Of a stretch of 64,000 nt of DNA, positions 16,174-22,941 are shown one piece after another. Origin of the DNA: CAZJYI01 sp964550025. GTDB lineage: Bacteria; Verrucomicrobiota; Kiritimatiellia; UBA8416; CAYOBW01. Position 1 is the first letter of the stretch, and each line of letters opens with the position of its first letter. Both the position numbers and the translations under genes were made by a program. The notes beneath the pieces are model-generated. The model had not been told where the DNA came from. It did not search any database and saw nothing but the letters and a program-made list of their open reading frames with translations. The DNA is taken from assembly GCA_964550025.1 (NCBI GenBank), contig CAZJYI010000020.1, forward strand, positions 1 to 64,000, given 5' to 3'.

Positions 16174-16665
16174 ATGGACGACAATAGCCCGCAAACACTG
16201 ACGGTATCAGACGCAGACACGTTTTGCGAAGACGTGCTGCAATTCCTCGCTACCACTCCGGACTCATTCCGTGTCCTTAGAGTGGAGCAACACACAGAAC
16301 GCCGCATCGAGGAATTGATTCTGTGCCATCGGAAATGCAACACGAACCCTACTCGTGACCAGAAGGAACGAGTTTCGGCATTGTCTGGTGGCCAAGAGTT
16401 CGTTCTGGCGTTCAGCGGTGAATCTTGCCACGAGGGAGAATACGTTGGCCGCAATCTTTGGGGAAAAGGATTCGATGATGCCAGTACGTATTGTCCCCTG
16501 TGTGGGTATGCAATGACTGGTCCGGAAATACATGAAGTCGTAATCGTTCGTGGCGACAAGCAGTGGACTAAGATGATGCGTGAGCAGTGCGAATTTGGCG
16601 AGGTGAAGCATTCGATTTCAACCCGAATTCAGCTTGACACGAATTCAGCTACGGAGGACGAATAG
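16174..16665 (+). CDS. Hypothetical protein with CPLCG knuckle, 163 aa
   Basis: ATG follows GAGGTGAATTGAT. Several Cys/His residues, including CHRKC and YCPLCG, suggest a metal site. The C-terminus (RIQLDTNSATEDE) runs through the repeat module. Family not recognised. Confidence 0.65.
   Translation: MDDNSPQTLTVSDADTFCEDVLQFLATTPDSFRVLRVEQHTERRIEELILCHRKCNTNPTRDQKERVSALSGGQEFVLAFSGESCHEGEYVGRNLWGKGFDDASTYCPLCGYAMTGPEIHEVVIVRGDKQWTKMMREQCEFGEVKHSISTRIQLDTNSATEDE
16634..16646 (+). promoter_or_regulatory. Copy of the TTGACACGAATTC repeat core
   Basis: A 13-bp match to the module directly upstream of GGAGGACG and the 16666 ATG. No -10 is visible. Confidence 0.35.
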
Positions 16666-16899
16666 ATGCGTGAGAACACATGCACATGGAAGAACTGCGA
16701 AGAGTCCGCCACGCACGTGGAGGAAGACAGCAACGGCCGACCGTGGGCGTTTTTGTGCGACGAGCACCACAACGAACTTGACGCCAGCCTTGAGGCCATG
16801 GACGGACGGCAGAACCTCCGGTGCTGGGTGCTGGCCCATGGTGGTGCGTCGGCGATGGTTCGGGACGGCAGATGCCACGGCGACCAGGATCGGTCTTGA
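16666..16899 (+). CDS. Small Cys/His protein, 77 aa
   Basis: ATG follows GGAGGACGAATAG. Cysteines CTWKNC and FLCDEHH give a CxxxxC...CxxH arrangement typical of small zinc fingers. The frame ends in the promoter at 16896. Confidence 0.65.
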   Translation: MRENTCTWKNCEESATHVEEDSNGRPWAFLCDEHHNELDASLEAMDGRQNLRCWVLAHGGASAMVRDGRCHGDQDRS

Positions 16900-16924
16900 C
16901 ACGGATCCAGCCACCCGCTAGATT
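16896..16924 (+). promoter_or_regulatory. Sigma70-type promoter P4 for leader RNA 4
   Basis: TTGACA (16896-16901), 17-bp spacer, TAGATT (16919-16924). Transcript expected near 16931. Confidence 0.75.
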
Positions 16925-16931
16925 CACGGAC

Positions 16932-17015
16932 GGAAACACTGACATGAACAACTACCCCCCCAGCCCGACCTCTGACGCTTACTGCGTTGTCGGTGTTTCC
17001 AAGGGCCGGGGGGCT
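16932..17015 (+). ncRNA. Leader RNA 4: crossed-helix element, no T-run
   Basis: S1: GGAAACACTGACA (16932-16944) pairs with 16988-17000 (13 bp, one G-U). S2: the seven-C run plus GCCC (16955-16966) pairs with 17003-17013 (GGGC and G6) across an internal loop. Topology as in the other leaders, but no T-run follows, so the transcript may continue into the tRNA-like gene. Confidence 0.5.
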
Positions 17016-17147
17016 AATTCAGCGACGGAGCGAGACTCGGGACGGTACGAGACTATCGACGCTTTGCAGAGGCTTGGCCTCGGGAGTAGCCGGGCTTAGT
17101 TCCTGGCGAATTGCGTATCCGTGACAGCCCGGAGAGGCGGGCACTTT

Positions 17148-17279
17148 GGTCCCGTGGCGGAATTGGTAGACGCACGAAGCAGAAGGGCCGGATACGAGCG
17201 TACTGGTGTGCCAGGATAACGTCACCAACCAGTAGCCGTCAAAATGCCGGCATTGCAGGTTCGAGCCCTGCCGGGACCA
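17148..17279 (+). tRNA. tRNA-Leu-like gene with an oversized, unresolved centre
   Basis: Acceptor GGTCCCG/CGGGACC (17148-17154, 17272-17278), a D arm with GCG/CGC around GAATTGGTAGA (17157-17173), and T arm GCAGG-TTCGAGC-CCTGC (17255-17271) are perfect and leucine-like. Between the D and T arms lie about 80 nt, roughly twice the normal length, including a TACTGGT/ACCAGTA hairpin. No canonical anticodon stem is evident; TCAAAAT at 17239-17245 could be a Leu CAA loop. It may be an interrupted, decayed or non-decoding tRNA. CCA is not encoded. Confidence 0.6.
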
Positions 17280-17293
17280 CTGAGGAATTGCCC

Positions 17294-17306
17294 TTGACAC
17301 GAATTC
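17294..17306 (+). promoter_or_regulatory. Copy of the TTGACACGAATTC repeat core
   Basis: Module core at 17294 followed directly by GAGGAGGACGG and the 17323 ATG; no -10. Confidence 0.35.
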
Positions 17307-17322
17307 CGAGGAGGACGGACAG

Positions 17323-17469
17323 ATGCCAGCGAAATGCCGCGTGCTTGTCGTATTCGGGGACATACGGCTAGAAGTCGGCGAGGAATCTGTCGAGCTTACT
17401 GTTGAGCAAGCACGCGAATTGAGCGACCTCCTGCAAGAGGCCGCCGAGTTTGCCGAGAATTCCCCTTGA
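17323..17469 (+). CDS. Small acidic protein, 48 aa
   Basis: ATG follows GAGGAGGACGGACAG. Beta-rich start (CRVLVVFGDIRLEVG) then an acidic helix. The TGA stop lies inside the -35 of promoter P5. Unknown function. Confidence 0.6.
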   Translation: MPAKCRVLVVFGDIRLEVGEESVELTVEQARELSDLLQEAAEFAENSP

Positions 17470-17494
17470 CACGAATTCAGCCACACGCTAGATT
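17466..17494 (+). promoter_or_regulatory. Sigma70-type promoter P5 for leader RNA 5
   Basis: TTGACA (17466-17471), 17-bp spacer, TAGATT (17489-17494). Confidence 0.75.
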
Positions 17495-17500
17495 CACGGG

Positions 17501-17592
17501 TATGACCAGAAAACAAAATGAAACGACGCCCCCCCCAGCAGTTCTCAGGCAGTTCTCTGCCGGTTTTCTGGTCATAACTGGGGAGGGCTTTT
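17501..17592 (+). ncRNA. Leader RNA 5: crossed-helix attenuator or small RNA
   Basis: S1: TATGACCAGAAAAC (17501-17514) pairs perfectly with 17563-17576 (14 bp). S2: GC8AG-TT (17528-17543) pairs imperfectly with AACTGGGGAGGGC (17576-17588), then T4. S1 and S2 3' arms abut. S1 starts exactly where transcription from P5 should start. Confidence 0.65.
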
Positions 17593-17877
17593 CACAACAC
17601 CGCCGTAAGACCACGACAGCCCCGGTTGGCAGAGACGGAACGTGAGAGGCCACACGCCGTGGCCTGAGGGCCGAATGGTGTGAGTCCAAATCCGGTAGGA
17701 CCGGTTGCCCGAGGAGGGCGTAAAGTGTGCCAAGTGCCCCGGTCCCGGCGGCGAGAAAAAGAGTCGTCAATACCCGGTGGCCGAGGACCCTTTGGTGGGC
17801 GGTGCGAGGCATTGTATCGCGGTGTGCCGGGGGAGAGGTACGCGCGAATTCAACCCGTTTTCAGAAAGGAAAACCGC
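17593..17877 (+). other. 285-bp gene-free, GC-rich structured stretch
   Basis: No convincing ORF. Several hairpins are visible: GGCCAC-ACGCC-GTGGCC, CCGGT-AGG-ACCGG, GCCC-GAGGA-GGGC. Segments GGTTGGCAGAG and GGTGGCCGAG resemble tRNA D-arm sequence, but no full cloverleaf folds. It may be a non-coding RNA transcribed past leader 5 or remnants of tRNA genes. Confidence 0.35.
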
Positions 17878-18207
17878 ATGAACCTAGAGTCACTTGTCCG
17901 AGACTGTTTCGTGAATGCAGGCGAACACCGCATCAACATTATTGGCGCGTTGCCTGCCAAGGAAAGAGACGCGTTGTTGTCCCAACTGCTGACACTGGTG
18001 TTGATGGATGACGAAACCAGCAGAGGCCGTACCGTCATGTTCGGGCGTCGAATTCAGGACCAACGGAAGACTCGGCCGCTGGGCAGGCTGTCGGAGCCGG
18101 AATACGTTCAGCTGTGCAACTTCCTGGCCGGTACGTTTGTCGGAAGTATCCCAGGCACGGAGTTCAACGCAAGAGTGTGGCACGAAGTTACGGGGACGCT
18201 GGGGTAA
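17878..18207 (+). CDS. Hypothetical protein, 109 aa
   Basis: ATG 17878 follows AGAAAGGAAAACCGC; the longer frame upstream lies in structured RNA. Mixed alpha/beta, no known motif. Confidence 0.65.
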   Translation: MNLESLVRDCFVNAGEHRINIIGALPAKERDALLSQLLTLVLMDDETSRGRTVMFGRRIQDQRKTRPLGRLSEPEYVQLCNFLAGTFVGSIPGTEFNARVWHEVTGTLG

Positions 18208-18230
18208 CGGTGGAACCAAGGGAGGATATC

Positions 18231-18407
18231 GTGGCCTGTGACCACCAACCAGACTGGAGTGGCGAGTTAGGCGTCGAGGCATTATCAGACGAGGATGGTG
18301 ACTTGGCGATTGTCGTCGACTTTGCCTGTGAGCATTGCGGCGAGTGTGGGACAGCAGTGTTTGGTGCCGAGCAATTTCCGGCGTTTCAGTGGGGGGATGA
18401 CGCGTGA
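18231..18407 (+). CDS. Small acidic Cys/His protein, 58 aa
   Basis: GTG 18231 follows GGGAGGATATC, a strong SD. CDH near the start and CEHCGECG later suggest one zinc site. The stop overlaps the next GTG start (GTGA). Confidence 0.55.
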   Translation: MACDHQPDWSGELGVEALSDEDGDLAIVVDFACEHCGECGTAVFGAEQFPAFQWGDDA

Positions 18408-18727
18408 ACATGGGCGTCAAGGACGACTACCTGAAGATGGACGGAGCCAGCCGCTTCCTGCTGGAGCACTGCGAGAAGACACTACGGGAGATCCGGAAAG
18501 CGTACGGTGGGATCAGTCACAGCGTCAATCGGTGCAACGCGGAATATGCGGAACGATTCGCGGCGGAGGAGGAATTACGCAAGACGGTCGAGACACAGGC
18601 GGAGGCATTACGCGAGGCACAAGCGGCGATCAGGGAATTGCAAGAGTGGAAGGAGCGGCTGACGGCTCGGCTGCTGGAGCGATTCGGGAAGAAGGATTCC
18701 AACGGAGGGAGCCATGAAACAGCGTAG
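18404..18727 (+). CDS. Coiled-coil protein, 107 aa
   Basis: GTG 18404 overlaps the previous stop; ATG 18410 is the alternative. Residues about 45-95 form a continuous heptad-like helix (EEELRKTVETQAEALREAQ). Unknown role. Confidence 0.6.
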   Translation: MNMGVKDDYLKMDGASRFLLEHCEKTLREIRKAYGGISHSVNRCNAEYAERFAAEEELRKTVETQAEALREAQAAIRELQEWKERLTARLLERFGKKDSNGGSHETA

Positions 18728-18878
18728 GACGTGCTTGCGGTGCCAGCGTGAATTCGAGTCACGCGGCGTCGGCAACCGAATTTGCCCCAAGTGTGCGACG
18801 GTCAACCGTCGAGTGGATGTCTGCCACCATGTGGCTACGGTGGTTGGTGGGCAGGCGAAGCCGCTGAAAGCGACCTGA
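18714..18878 (+). CDS. Zinc-finger small protein, 54 aa
   Basis: ATG follows GGAGGGAGCC. CLRC and CPKC pairs 18 residues apart with CHH later; a treble-clef or ribbon fold is likely. Confidence 0.6.
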   Translation: MKQRRTCLRCQREFESRGVGNRICPKCATVNRRVDVCHHVATVVGGQAKPLKAT

Positions 18879-18889
18879 AAGGATATGTC

Positions 18890-19090
18890 ATGACGCGAAT
18901 ATACAAAACCAAGTCGACTTTCGAGATTGTCGAGAACGTGTCGATGTCCTGGCCGGCGCGAGTCTATTTCAACGTCGAGAAGGAAGATGCCCGTAGGTAT
19001 ATCACCGTTAATGGGACCCGATTGCGTTCCCGTCAAATCGAAAGGCTGATTCAATGGCTTGAAGAGGCCATGTTGCGGTTTGAATCTTGA
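18890..19090 (+). CDS. Small alpha/beta protein, 66 aa
   Basis: ATG 18890 follows AAAGGATATGTC. Beta strands then a C-terminal helix (QIERLIQWLEEAMLRF). No family recognised. Confidence 0.65.
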   Translation: MTRIYKTKSTFEIVENVSMSWPARVYFNVEKEDARRYITVNGTRLRSRQIERLIQWLEEAMLRFES

Positions 19091-19114
19091 CAGAATTACT
19101 CGGGTGAAAACCGC

Positions 19115-19143
19115 TTGACACGAATTCAGCGGGCCATTAGAAT
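19115..19143 (+). promoter_or_regulatory. Sigma70-type promoter for the secreted-protein/peptidase operon
   Basis: TTGACA (19115-19120), 17-bp spacer, TAGAAT (19138-19143), the best -10 of the family. No leader RNA; the SD begins 10 nt on. Confidence 0.8.
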
Positions 19144-19163
19144 TCCCCAAACGGAGGGAGAAT

Positions 19164-19826
19164 ATGCGAAAGCTGTCCCATTCAATCCTGGCCATCATTC
19201 TGTTGGCCCTAGCGTGTACGCCTCTTGCCGCCGATGACGGCGCGATACAGGCCCCGGACAGTGCGAGTGCCGGCTGGCCAGTGTCTCTCTCCGTGGCGCC
19301 GGATATCTCGGGACGGTGCGAGTGGACCTCAATCCCCCAGGCGGCGGCTCGAGGCATTGTGCCGGTAGAAGGCGGCAGGCGGGCCGTATTCGCGTGTCCG
19401 AATCCAGGGCGTTACCTGTTGATTCTGGCCGTGGATCGCAACACGGTCCATTCTCACGCGATTACGCTGGTCTCTGGCGGTCCGGCCCCGGACCCTACGC
19501 CAGACCCGATTCCACCGGTTCCACCGCCACCGGTGGCCAAGGTGGCGACGATCATGGTGGTGGAGGAATCGACGCAGAGAACGATCGATCAGGTGGCCGT
19601 GATTCGGGATTGGGAGTGGAGAGACGCAGCGAAAGCGAAATCGATTCGAGTGCGGGAGGTGGAACAGAACAGCCAAGCACCGGACGTGCAACCAGCAATC
19701 AAAGCGGCACAGAGAATGGGTCTGCCGGCGGTGGTCTTTTTGAGCGCTGGCGGCGACGTCGTGGCCGTTGAGGGGTTGCCGAATTCCGCGGGGCTGATGC
19801 TCAAACGAGTGGAGGGGCTGCGATGA
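19164..19826 (+). CDS. Secreted protein with signal peptide, Pro linker and thioredoxin-like tail, 220 aa
   Basis: ATG follows CGGAGGGAGAAT. Residues 1-23 are a classic signal peptide (MRKLSHS then a leucine-rich core, cut near TPLAADD). A beta domain follows, a Pro/Asp linker near 110-125, and a C-terminal alpha/beta segment ending GLPAVVFLSAGGDVVAVEGLP, which resembles a thioredoxin fold without a CxxC. Export to the periplasm or surface is likely. First gene after a strong promoter and directly before a papain-like peptidase. Confidence 0.7.
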   Translation: MRKLSHSILAIILLALACTPLAADDGAIQAPDSASAGWPVSLSVAPDISGRCEWTSIPQAAARGIVPVEGGRRAVFACPNPGRYLLILAVDRNTVHSHAITLVSGGPAPDPTPDPIPPVPPPPVAKVATIMVVEESTQRTIDQVAVIRDWEWRDAAKAKSIRVREVEQNSQAPDVQPAIKAAQRMGLPAVVFLSAGGDVVAVEGLPNSAGLMLKRVEGLR

Positions 19827-20020
19827 CTGTCATGTTGTGTTTCGTAGGGGGCCCGAATGATGGTTGCTGGCGAAGGACGTCGGCGCAAGAGCATGACCCG
19901 GGTGAATTTATCGTTGTCCCGTGGGGTCGAGGTTTCTACGTGTCAAACGGCCCATGGGACATCGGCGACAGCATGGTCGGGCTAAGCTGGGTGTATTCGC
20001 TGGAAGGTGTATCGGCATGA
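19823..20020 (+). CDS. Small hypothetical protein, 65 aa
   Basis: ATGA overlaps at both ends link it to its neighbours. FVGGPNDG near the start resembles a short phage and bacterial family of unknown function. Confidence 0.6.
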   Translation: MTVMLCFVGGPNDGCWRRTSAQEHDPGEFIVVPWGRGFYVSNGPWDIGDSMVGLSWVYSLEGVSA

Positions 20021-20751
20021 CCGAATTCAAAGGCTGCCTACCGCGCGAAGCCACTGAGCCCGGCGATGGTGCATTCCCGGTGTTCGGCGTGCCGGGAGAA
20101 GGTACGCCTCAGCTTGTGCCGGCTTCGGACTGGCAGCGTATCACCGGGACCTATCGACGCTACACGGAGGCGTATGGGGTGATTGGCCAGCGTGCGAATT
20201 CCTGCACCACGTGCGGAGCCAGGGGGGCACTCCAGTCGGCCAGATTCTTCGCCGGCCTAGATCCCGTGCAGCTCTCGCACGGTTCGGTTTACGGCGTAAT
20301 CAATGGGGGTGTCGACCGTGGTAGCTCGATCGACGTGTGCTTGAATCAGCTAAGACGGGTGGGCATGGCACAGACCAGTGTGATCGATCCATTCGACTGG
20401 GGCGGGTATTACAAACGACGTGGCGGATGGCCCGACGACTGGGAAGCGAACGCCAGGCGATACCGCGTATTGGAGGCACACGATTGTCCAGACTGGGAGC
20501 ACTTGGTCTCTGCAATTCAACTCGGATTCCCGGTCCTATTCGGTGTACGGTGGAGTGGTGGCGGTGGTCATGCAATCCTCGGCACCGGGTTGTTCCGTGG
20601 GCAGATCGAGATTCTCAATTCGTGGGGAGCTTCCTGGGGCGATAACGGCTTCGGATTCCTGCCGCGAGCCCAAGTGCAGCGGGGGATTACGACATACGGC
20701 GCGTGGGCTCTACGCGCTGCAACTGACCCGCCGAATGACGGCGACATTTGA
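20017..20751 (+). CDS. Papain-like (C1) cysteine peptidase, 244 aa
   Basis: ATG 20017 (ATGA overlap) is preferred over 19921. Catalytic pattern: NSCTTCGA with likely Cys66, GGGGHAILG with His185, and NSWGASWG with Asn201, as in papain. No signal peptide or prodomain. A role in lysis (peptidoglycan cross-bridge or envelope protein cleavage) or anti-host proteolysis is inferred from its neighbours, a secreted protein and small membrane proteins. No other lysin is recognisable. Confidence 0.8.
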   Translation: MTEFKGCLPREATEPGDGAFPVFGVPGEGTPQLVPASDWQRITGTYRRYTEAYGVIGQRANSCTTCGARGALQSARFFAGLDPVQLSHGSVYGVINGGVDRGSSIDVCLNQLRRVGMAQTSVIDPFDWGGYYKRRGGWPDDWEANARRYRVLEAHDCPDWEHLVSAIQLGFPVLFGVRWSGGGGHAILGTGLFRGQIEILNSWGASWGDNGFGFLPRAQVQRGITTYGAWALRAATDPPNDGDI

Positions 20752-20762
20752 GGAGAAGCGAA

Positions 20763-20930
20763 ATGCTCTACGGGAGGTGCTCTTGCGGTCAACGCTGGGT
20801 CTGGACAGGCGAATTGCAGGACTGCCCGAGGTGCTGCAAGTGCTTTCGGCAGCCGAACCGGACCGACCTTGACCGAAGGGCGGTGGAATTCAAACGTGCG
20901 AAGAAAACGGTAACCGGGGCCACACTTTAG
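20763..20930 (+). CDS. Zinc-ribbon small protein, 55 aa
   Basis: ATG 20763 follows GAGGAGAAGCGAA. CSCG then CPRCCKC, a ribbon-like zinc site, with a basic tail. Confidence 0.6.
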   Translation: MLYGRCSCGQRWVWTGELQDCPRCCKCFRQPNRTDLDRRAVEFKRAKKTVTGATL

Positions 20931-20944
20931 CCAGGAGACAAGGA

Positions 20945-21313
20945 ATGACAGAACTGCGAACCGCGGAAGCCTTTTGCAAGTTGTACCCGCCGACGTTCTT
21001 TGCCAGGACGTTTGCGAGGGAATTGGCTACGCCAGAGGATCTGCCCGAATTGACGGTAGCATTGACCGTATTCAAGCTATGTGCCGAGGAAAACGGTATC
21101 GGGCTGCGTGCATTGGCTCGCCGGTTGTCGCTGGGAAGGCGTCCGACTCGGCCTCGACGCATGGCGGCGATCGCTATGCTTCAAGAGACGGCCGGCGACA
21201 TGGGGGTGCCGTCGGCAGATTGGGAATCGTTCTTCGATGCCTTGATTAAGTATCTGCCGCAACTGCTGGAGATCTTCATCAAGTACATCCTGCCGCTGAT
21301 CGCCACGATCTAA
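20945..21313 (+). CDS. Hypothetical protein with hydrophobic C-terminus, 122 aa
   Basis: ATG follows AGGAGACAAGGA. Helical; the last 20 residues (LLEIFIKYILPLIATI) form a membrane or amphipathic helix. A lysis or membrane role is possible. Confidence 0.6.
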   Translation: MTELRTAEAFCKLYPPTFFARTFARELATPEDLPELTVALTVFKLCAEENGIGLRALARRLSLGRRPTRPRRMAAIAMLQETAGDMGVPSADWESFFDALIKYLPQLLEIFIKYILPLIATI

Positions 21314-21325
21314 GAGAGGATACTT

Positions 21326-21481
21326 ATGATCCGTAAGTGTGTTTGCAAACACGAATTCCAGGACAGGCGATACGGCAAGTGCAACCGGGTGGCCAATCCG
21401 GCCCAGAAGCCAGGCGGCGGAGTCGTGCCGAGGTGTACGGTATGTGGTAAGCTCATTGTGGGGTCCTCCAAGGTCAAGTAA
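21326..21481 (+). CDS. Small Cys-rich protein, 51 aa
   Basis: ATG follows GAGAGGATACTT. KCVCKH and CTVCGK pairs give a zinc-ribbon pattern. Confidence 0.6.
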   Translation: MIRKCVCKHEFQDRRYGKCNRVANPAQKPGGGVVPRCTVCGKLIVGSSKVK

Positions 21482-21499
21482 AACGGAGAATACGACTTG

Positions 21500-21679
21500 A
21501 TGACTGAGTGCCAAATCAATGTGCATGCCCAGCAGTCCCCCAAGTCTGGCGTGCGGACCTCCGAATTCTGGCTCATGGTCGCTTCGATCATCGGCTCGGT
21601 ACTGGTGACGATCTGCGGAGCCGACGATACCGGCATCGCAGAACCCGTGAGGGACGCTAAACCAAACTACAGGAGTTAA
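21500..21679 (+). CDS. Single-pass membrane protein, holin candidate, 59 aa
   Basis: ATG 21500 (or TTG 21497) follows CGGAGAATACGACT. One TM (WLMVASIIGSVLVTICG) at residues 24-41 with a charged C-terminus. Size and place near the peptidase fit a class III or accessory holin; not proven. Confidence 0.5.
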   Translation: MTECQINVHAQQSPKSGVRTSEFWLMVASIIGSVLVTICGADDTGIAEPVRDAKPNYRS

Positions 21680-21684
21680 CAGAC

Positions 21685-22107
21685 ATGAAAAACTTTGATT
21701 CACTTGCCGATGAAGATTGGCGGATTCGGGTTGATGAATACGAGATTAATGAGCCGACGATTTGCTATCCCGACCCAGACAGGCCGGGAGCGTTTGTCGG
21801 CCCATTGGCGAAGGTTCCAGTTGGAGCGACTGTCGAAAACGATGACGGCGAGGAATGCCTGGAACTTGACGCGTCGGACGGCCGCAACCTCTACGCTGTG
21901 GCATGCCTGCCGCACTTTGCTGACCTGTTCCGTTGGATTGTGTCTCGATATTCCGCACTCGGCGTAAGCGAAAATGACGAATATAACGCTTTTGTAGATG
22001 AATTGAAGGATCGGGTGGACTGGATTCGAGAATGTATCGACGAGCGAGACACGGAGATTGCGGCAACAGGCGGCTCCATAGGCTTTCAGCGGTGGAAAGG
22101 TAAATAA
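21685..22107 (+). CDS. Hypothetical acidic protein, 140 aa
   Basis: ATG follows CAGGAGTTAACAGAC. Central CLPHFADLFRWIVSRYSALG helix resembles small phage proteins that accompany DNA metabolism. The end of the gene holds one copy of a 29-bp repeat (22065-22093). Confidence 0.65.
   Translation: MKNFDSLADEDWRIRVDEYEINEPTICYPDPDRPGAFVGPLAKVPVGATVENDDGEECLELDASDGRNLYAVACLPHFADLFRWIVSRYSALGVSENDEYNAFVDELKDRVDWIRECIDERDTEIAATGGSIGFQRWKGK
22065..22093 (+). repeat. 29-bp direct repeat, copy 1
   Basis: AACAGGCGGCTCCATAGGCT... matches 22458-22486 exactly. Copy 1 is coding, copy 2 is intergenic, 393 bp apart; it suggests a past duplication or recombination of the 22.1-22.5 kb segment. Confidence 0.85.
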
Positions 22108-22319
22108 TGGGTTGGAATCCAAGCAAAGAGGTAGCGGTCGCCAGGGACGCAGCAGAGGCGTTAGACGACGCTCCTATCTGCGTTGTGCTATGGGTGACTA
22201 AGGACGGCGAGAAACTCGGCATGTCCTCATACGGCAAGACTCGGAAACTCTGCAACGTGGCGAAAAACTTAGGCACCTGGTGCTATGAAGCGGCGATGAA
22301 GTGGGACGCCAGCCAATAG
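22107..22319 (+). CDS. Hypothetical protein, 70 aa
   Basis: TAATG overlap with the previous gene. Contains VVLWVTKDGEKLGMSSYGKT. No family recognised. Confidence 0.6.
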   Translation: MGWNPSKEVAVARDAAEALDDAPICVVLWVTKDGEKLGMSSYGKTRKLCNVAKNLGTWCYEAAMKWDASQ

Positions 22320-22406
22320 GGGGTTACGAAACCGATACCCAATGGTTAACAGGACGATCCAGTTAACACCATCGACGATGGATGCAAAGGAATGGCAACG
22401 AGTTAC

Positions 22407-22447
22407 CGAAACCGCATCGCAAAAAGTGACGACGGTTTCGCTTTTGC
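22407..22447 (+). terminator. Alternative hairpins in the 22320-22548 gap
   Basis: CGAAACCG (22407-22414) pairs with CGGTTTCG (22433-22440). GCAAAAAG (22419-22426) can instead pair with CTTTTGC (22441-22447). The two helices cross, echoing the leader RNAs, but no promoter is visible. Otherwise the gap holds only repeat copy 2. Confidence 0.35.
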
Positions 22448-22457
22448 AAATTCGAGG

Positions 22458-22486
22458 AACAGGCGGCTCCATAGGCTTTCAGCGGT
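22458..22486 (+). repeat. 29-bp direct repeat, copy 2
   Basis: Exact match to 22065-22093, here outside any gene. Confidence 0.85.
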
Positions 22487-22548
22487 CTTCGGTAGTGTAA
22501 GCCAGAAGGGCGTTGCTGATGAACGCTATTAAACACCAGGAGGGCGAG

Positions 22549-22839
22549 ATGGGCACCGCAGACATCACCAGGATACACGAACGCCTGGACGCCATTGTCG
22601 ACGACTTGTCTGATGTTAAGGGCAAGGTGAACACGCTGTGCGCGACCAGCCAGTATTGCCGGAAGATCGTCATGGGCAACGGCAAGGAGTCCGTGGACGC
22701 CAGGCTGACTACGCTGGAGACCACCAAGGCGATCAGCGGCAAGGGCTTCTGGGCCGGCGTGGCCCTGGTGAGCACGATCGTGGCGGGCATGGCCACGTTA
22801 GCTGCGACGTTCGTGATGCACATGATGCAAGGGAATTAA
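22549..22839 (+). CDS. XhlA/holin-like coiled-coil membrane protein, 96 aa
   Basis: ATG 22549 follows CAGGAGGGCGAG; ATG 22519 is a longer alternative. An N-terminal amphipathic helix (RIHERLDAIVDDLSDVKGKV) and a C-terminal TM (FWAGVALVSTIVAGMATLAATFV) match the layout of haemolysin XhlA-like phage proteins that aid lysis. Confidence 0.6.
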   Translation: MGTADITRIHERLDAIVDDLSDVKGKVNTLCATSQYCRKIVMGNGKESVDARLTTLETTKAISGKGFWAGVALVSTIVAGMATLAATFVMHMMQGN

Positions 22840-22840
22840 C

Positions 22841-22906
22841 GCGGCAAGGATAGTTCCTCGCAGGGCCTCATAAGTCTTGATGGGTGGTGCAATTCCACCT
22901 GCCGCT
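22841..22906 (+). tRNA. tRNA-Met(CAT)-like element with reduced D arm
   Basis: GCGGCA (22841-22846) pairs with TGCCGC (22900-22905). The anticodon arm is AGGGC-CTCATAA-GTCTT (22862-22878) with U33 and CAT at 22869-22871, and the T arm is GGTGG-TGCAATT-CCACC (22883-22899). The D arm is only AGGA-TAGT-TCCT, and the T loop has G where U55 is expected. No CCA. It could be a degenerate tRNA or a tRNA-mimic. Confidence 0.45.
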
Positions 22907-22941
22907 ACTCGGAATACCAAGTTCGTAGAGTTGAGGAAAAA

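Noticed and set aside
16944..17099. 51-aa ORF across leader RNA 4
   Set aside because: No SD, and its start codon falls in the S1 helix; RNA structure explains the sequence better.
17630..17720. A second tRNA gene in the structured stretch
   Set aside because: D-arm-like GGTTGGCAGAG is present, but the candidate anticodon loop lacks U33 and no T arm or acceptor match was found.
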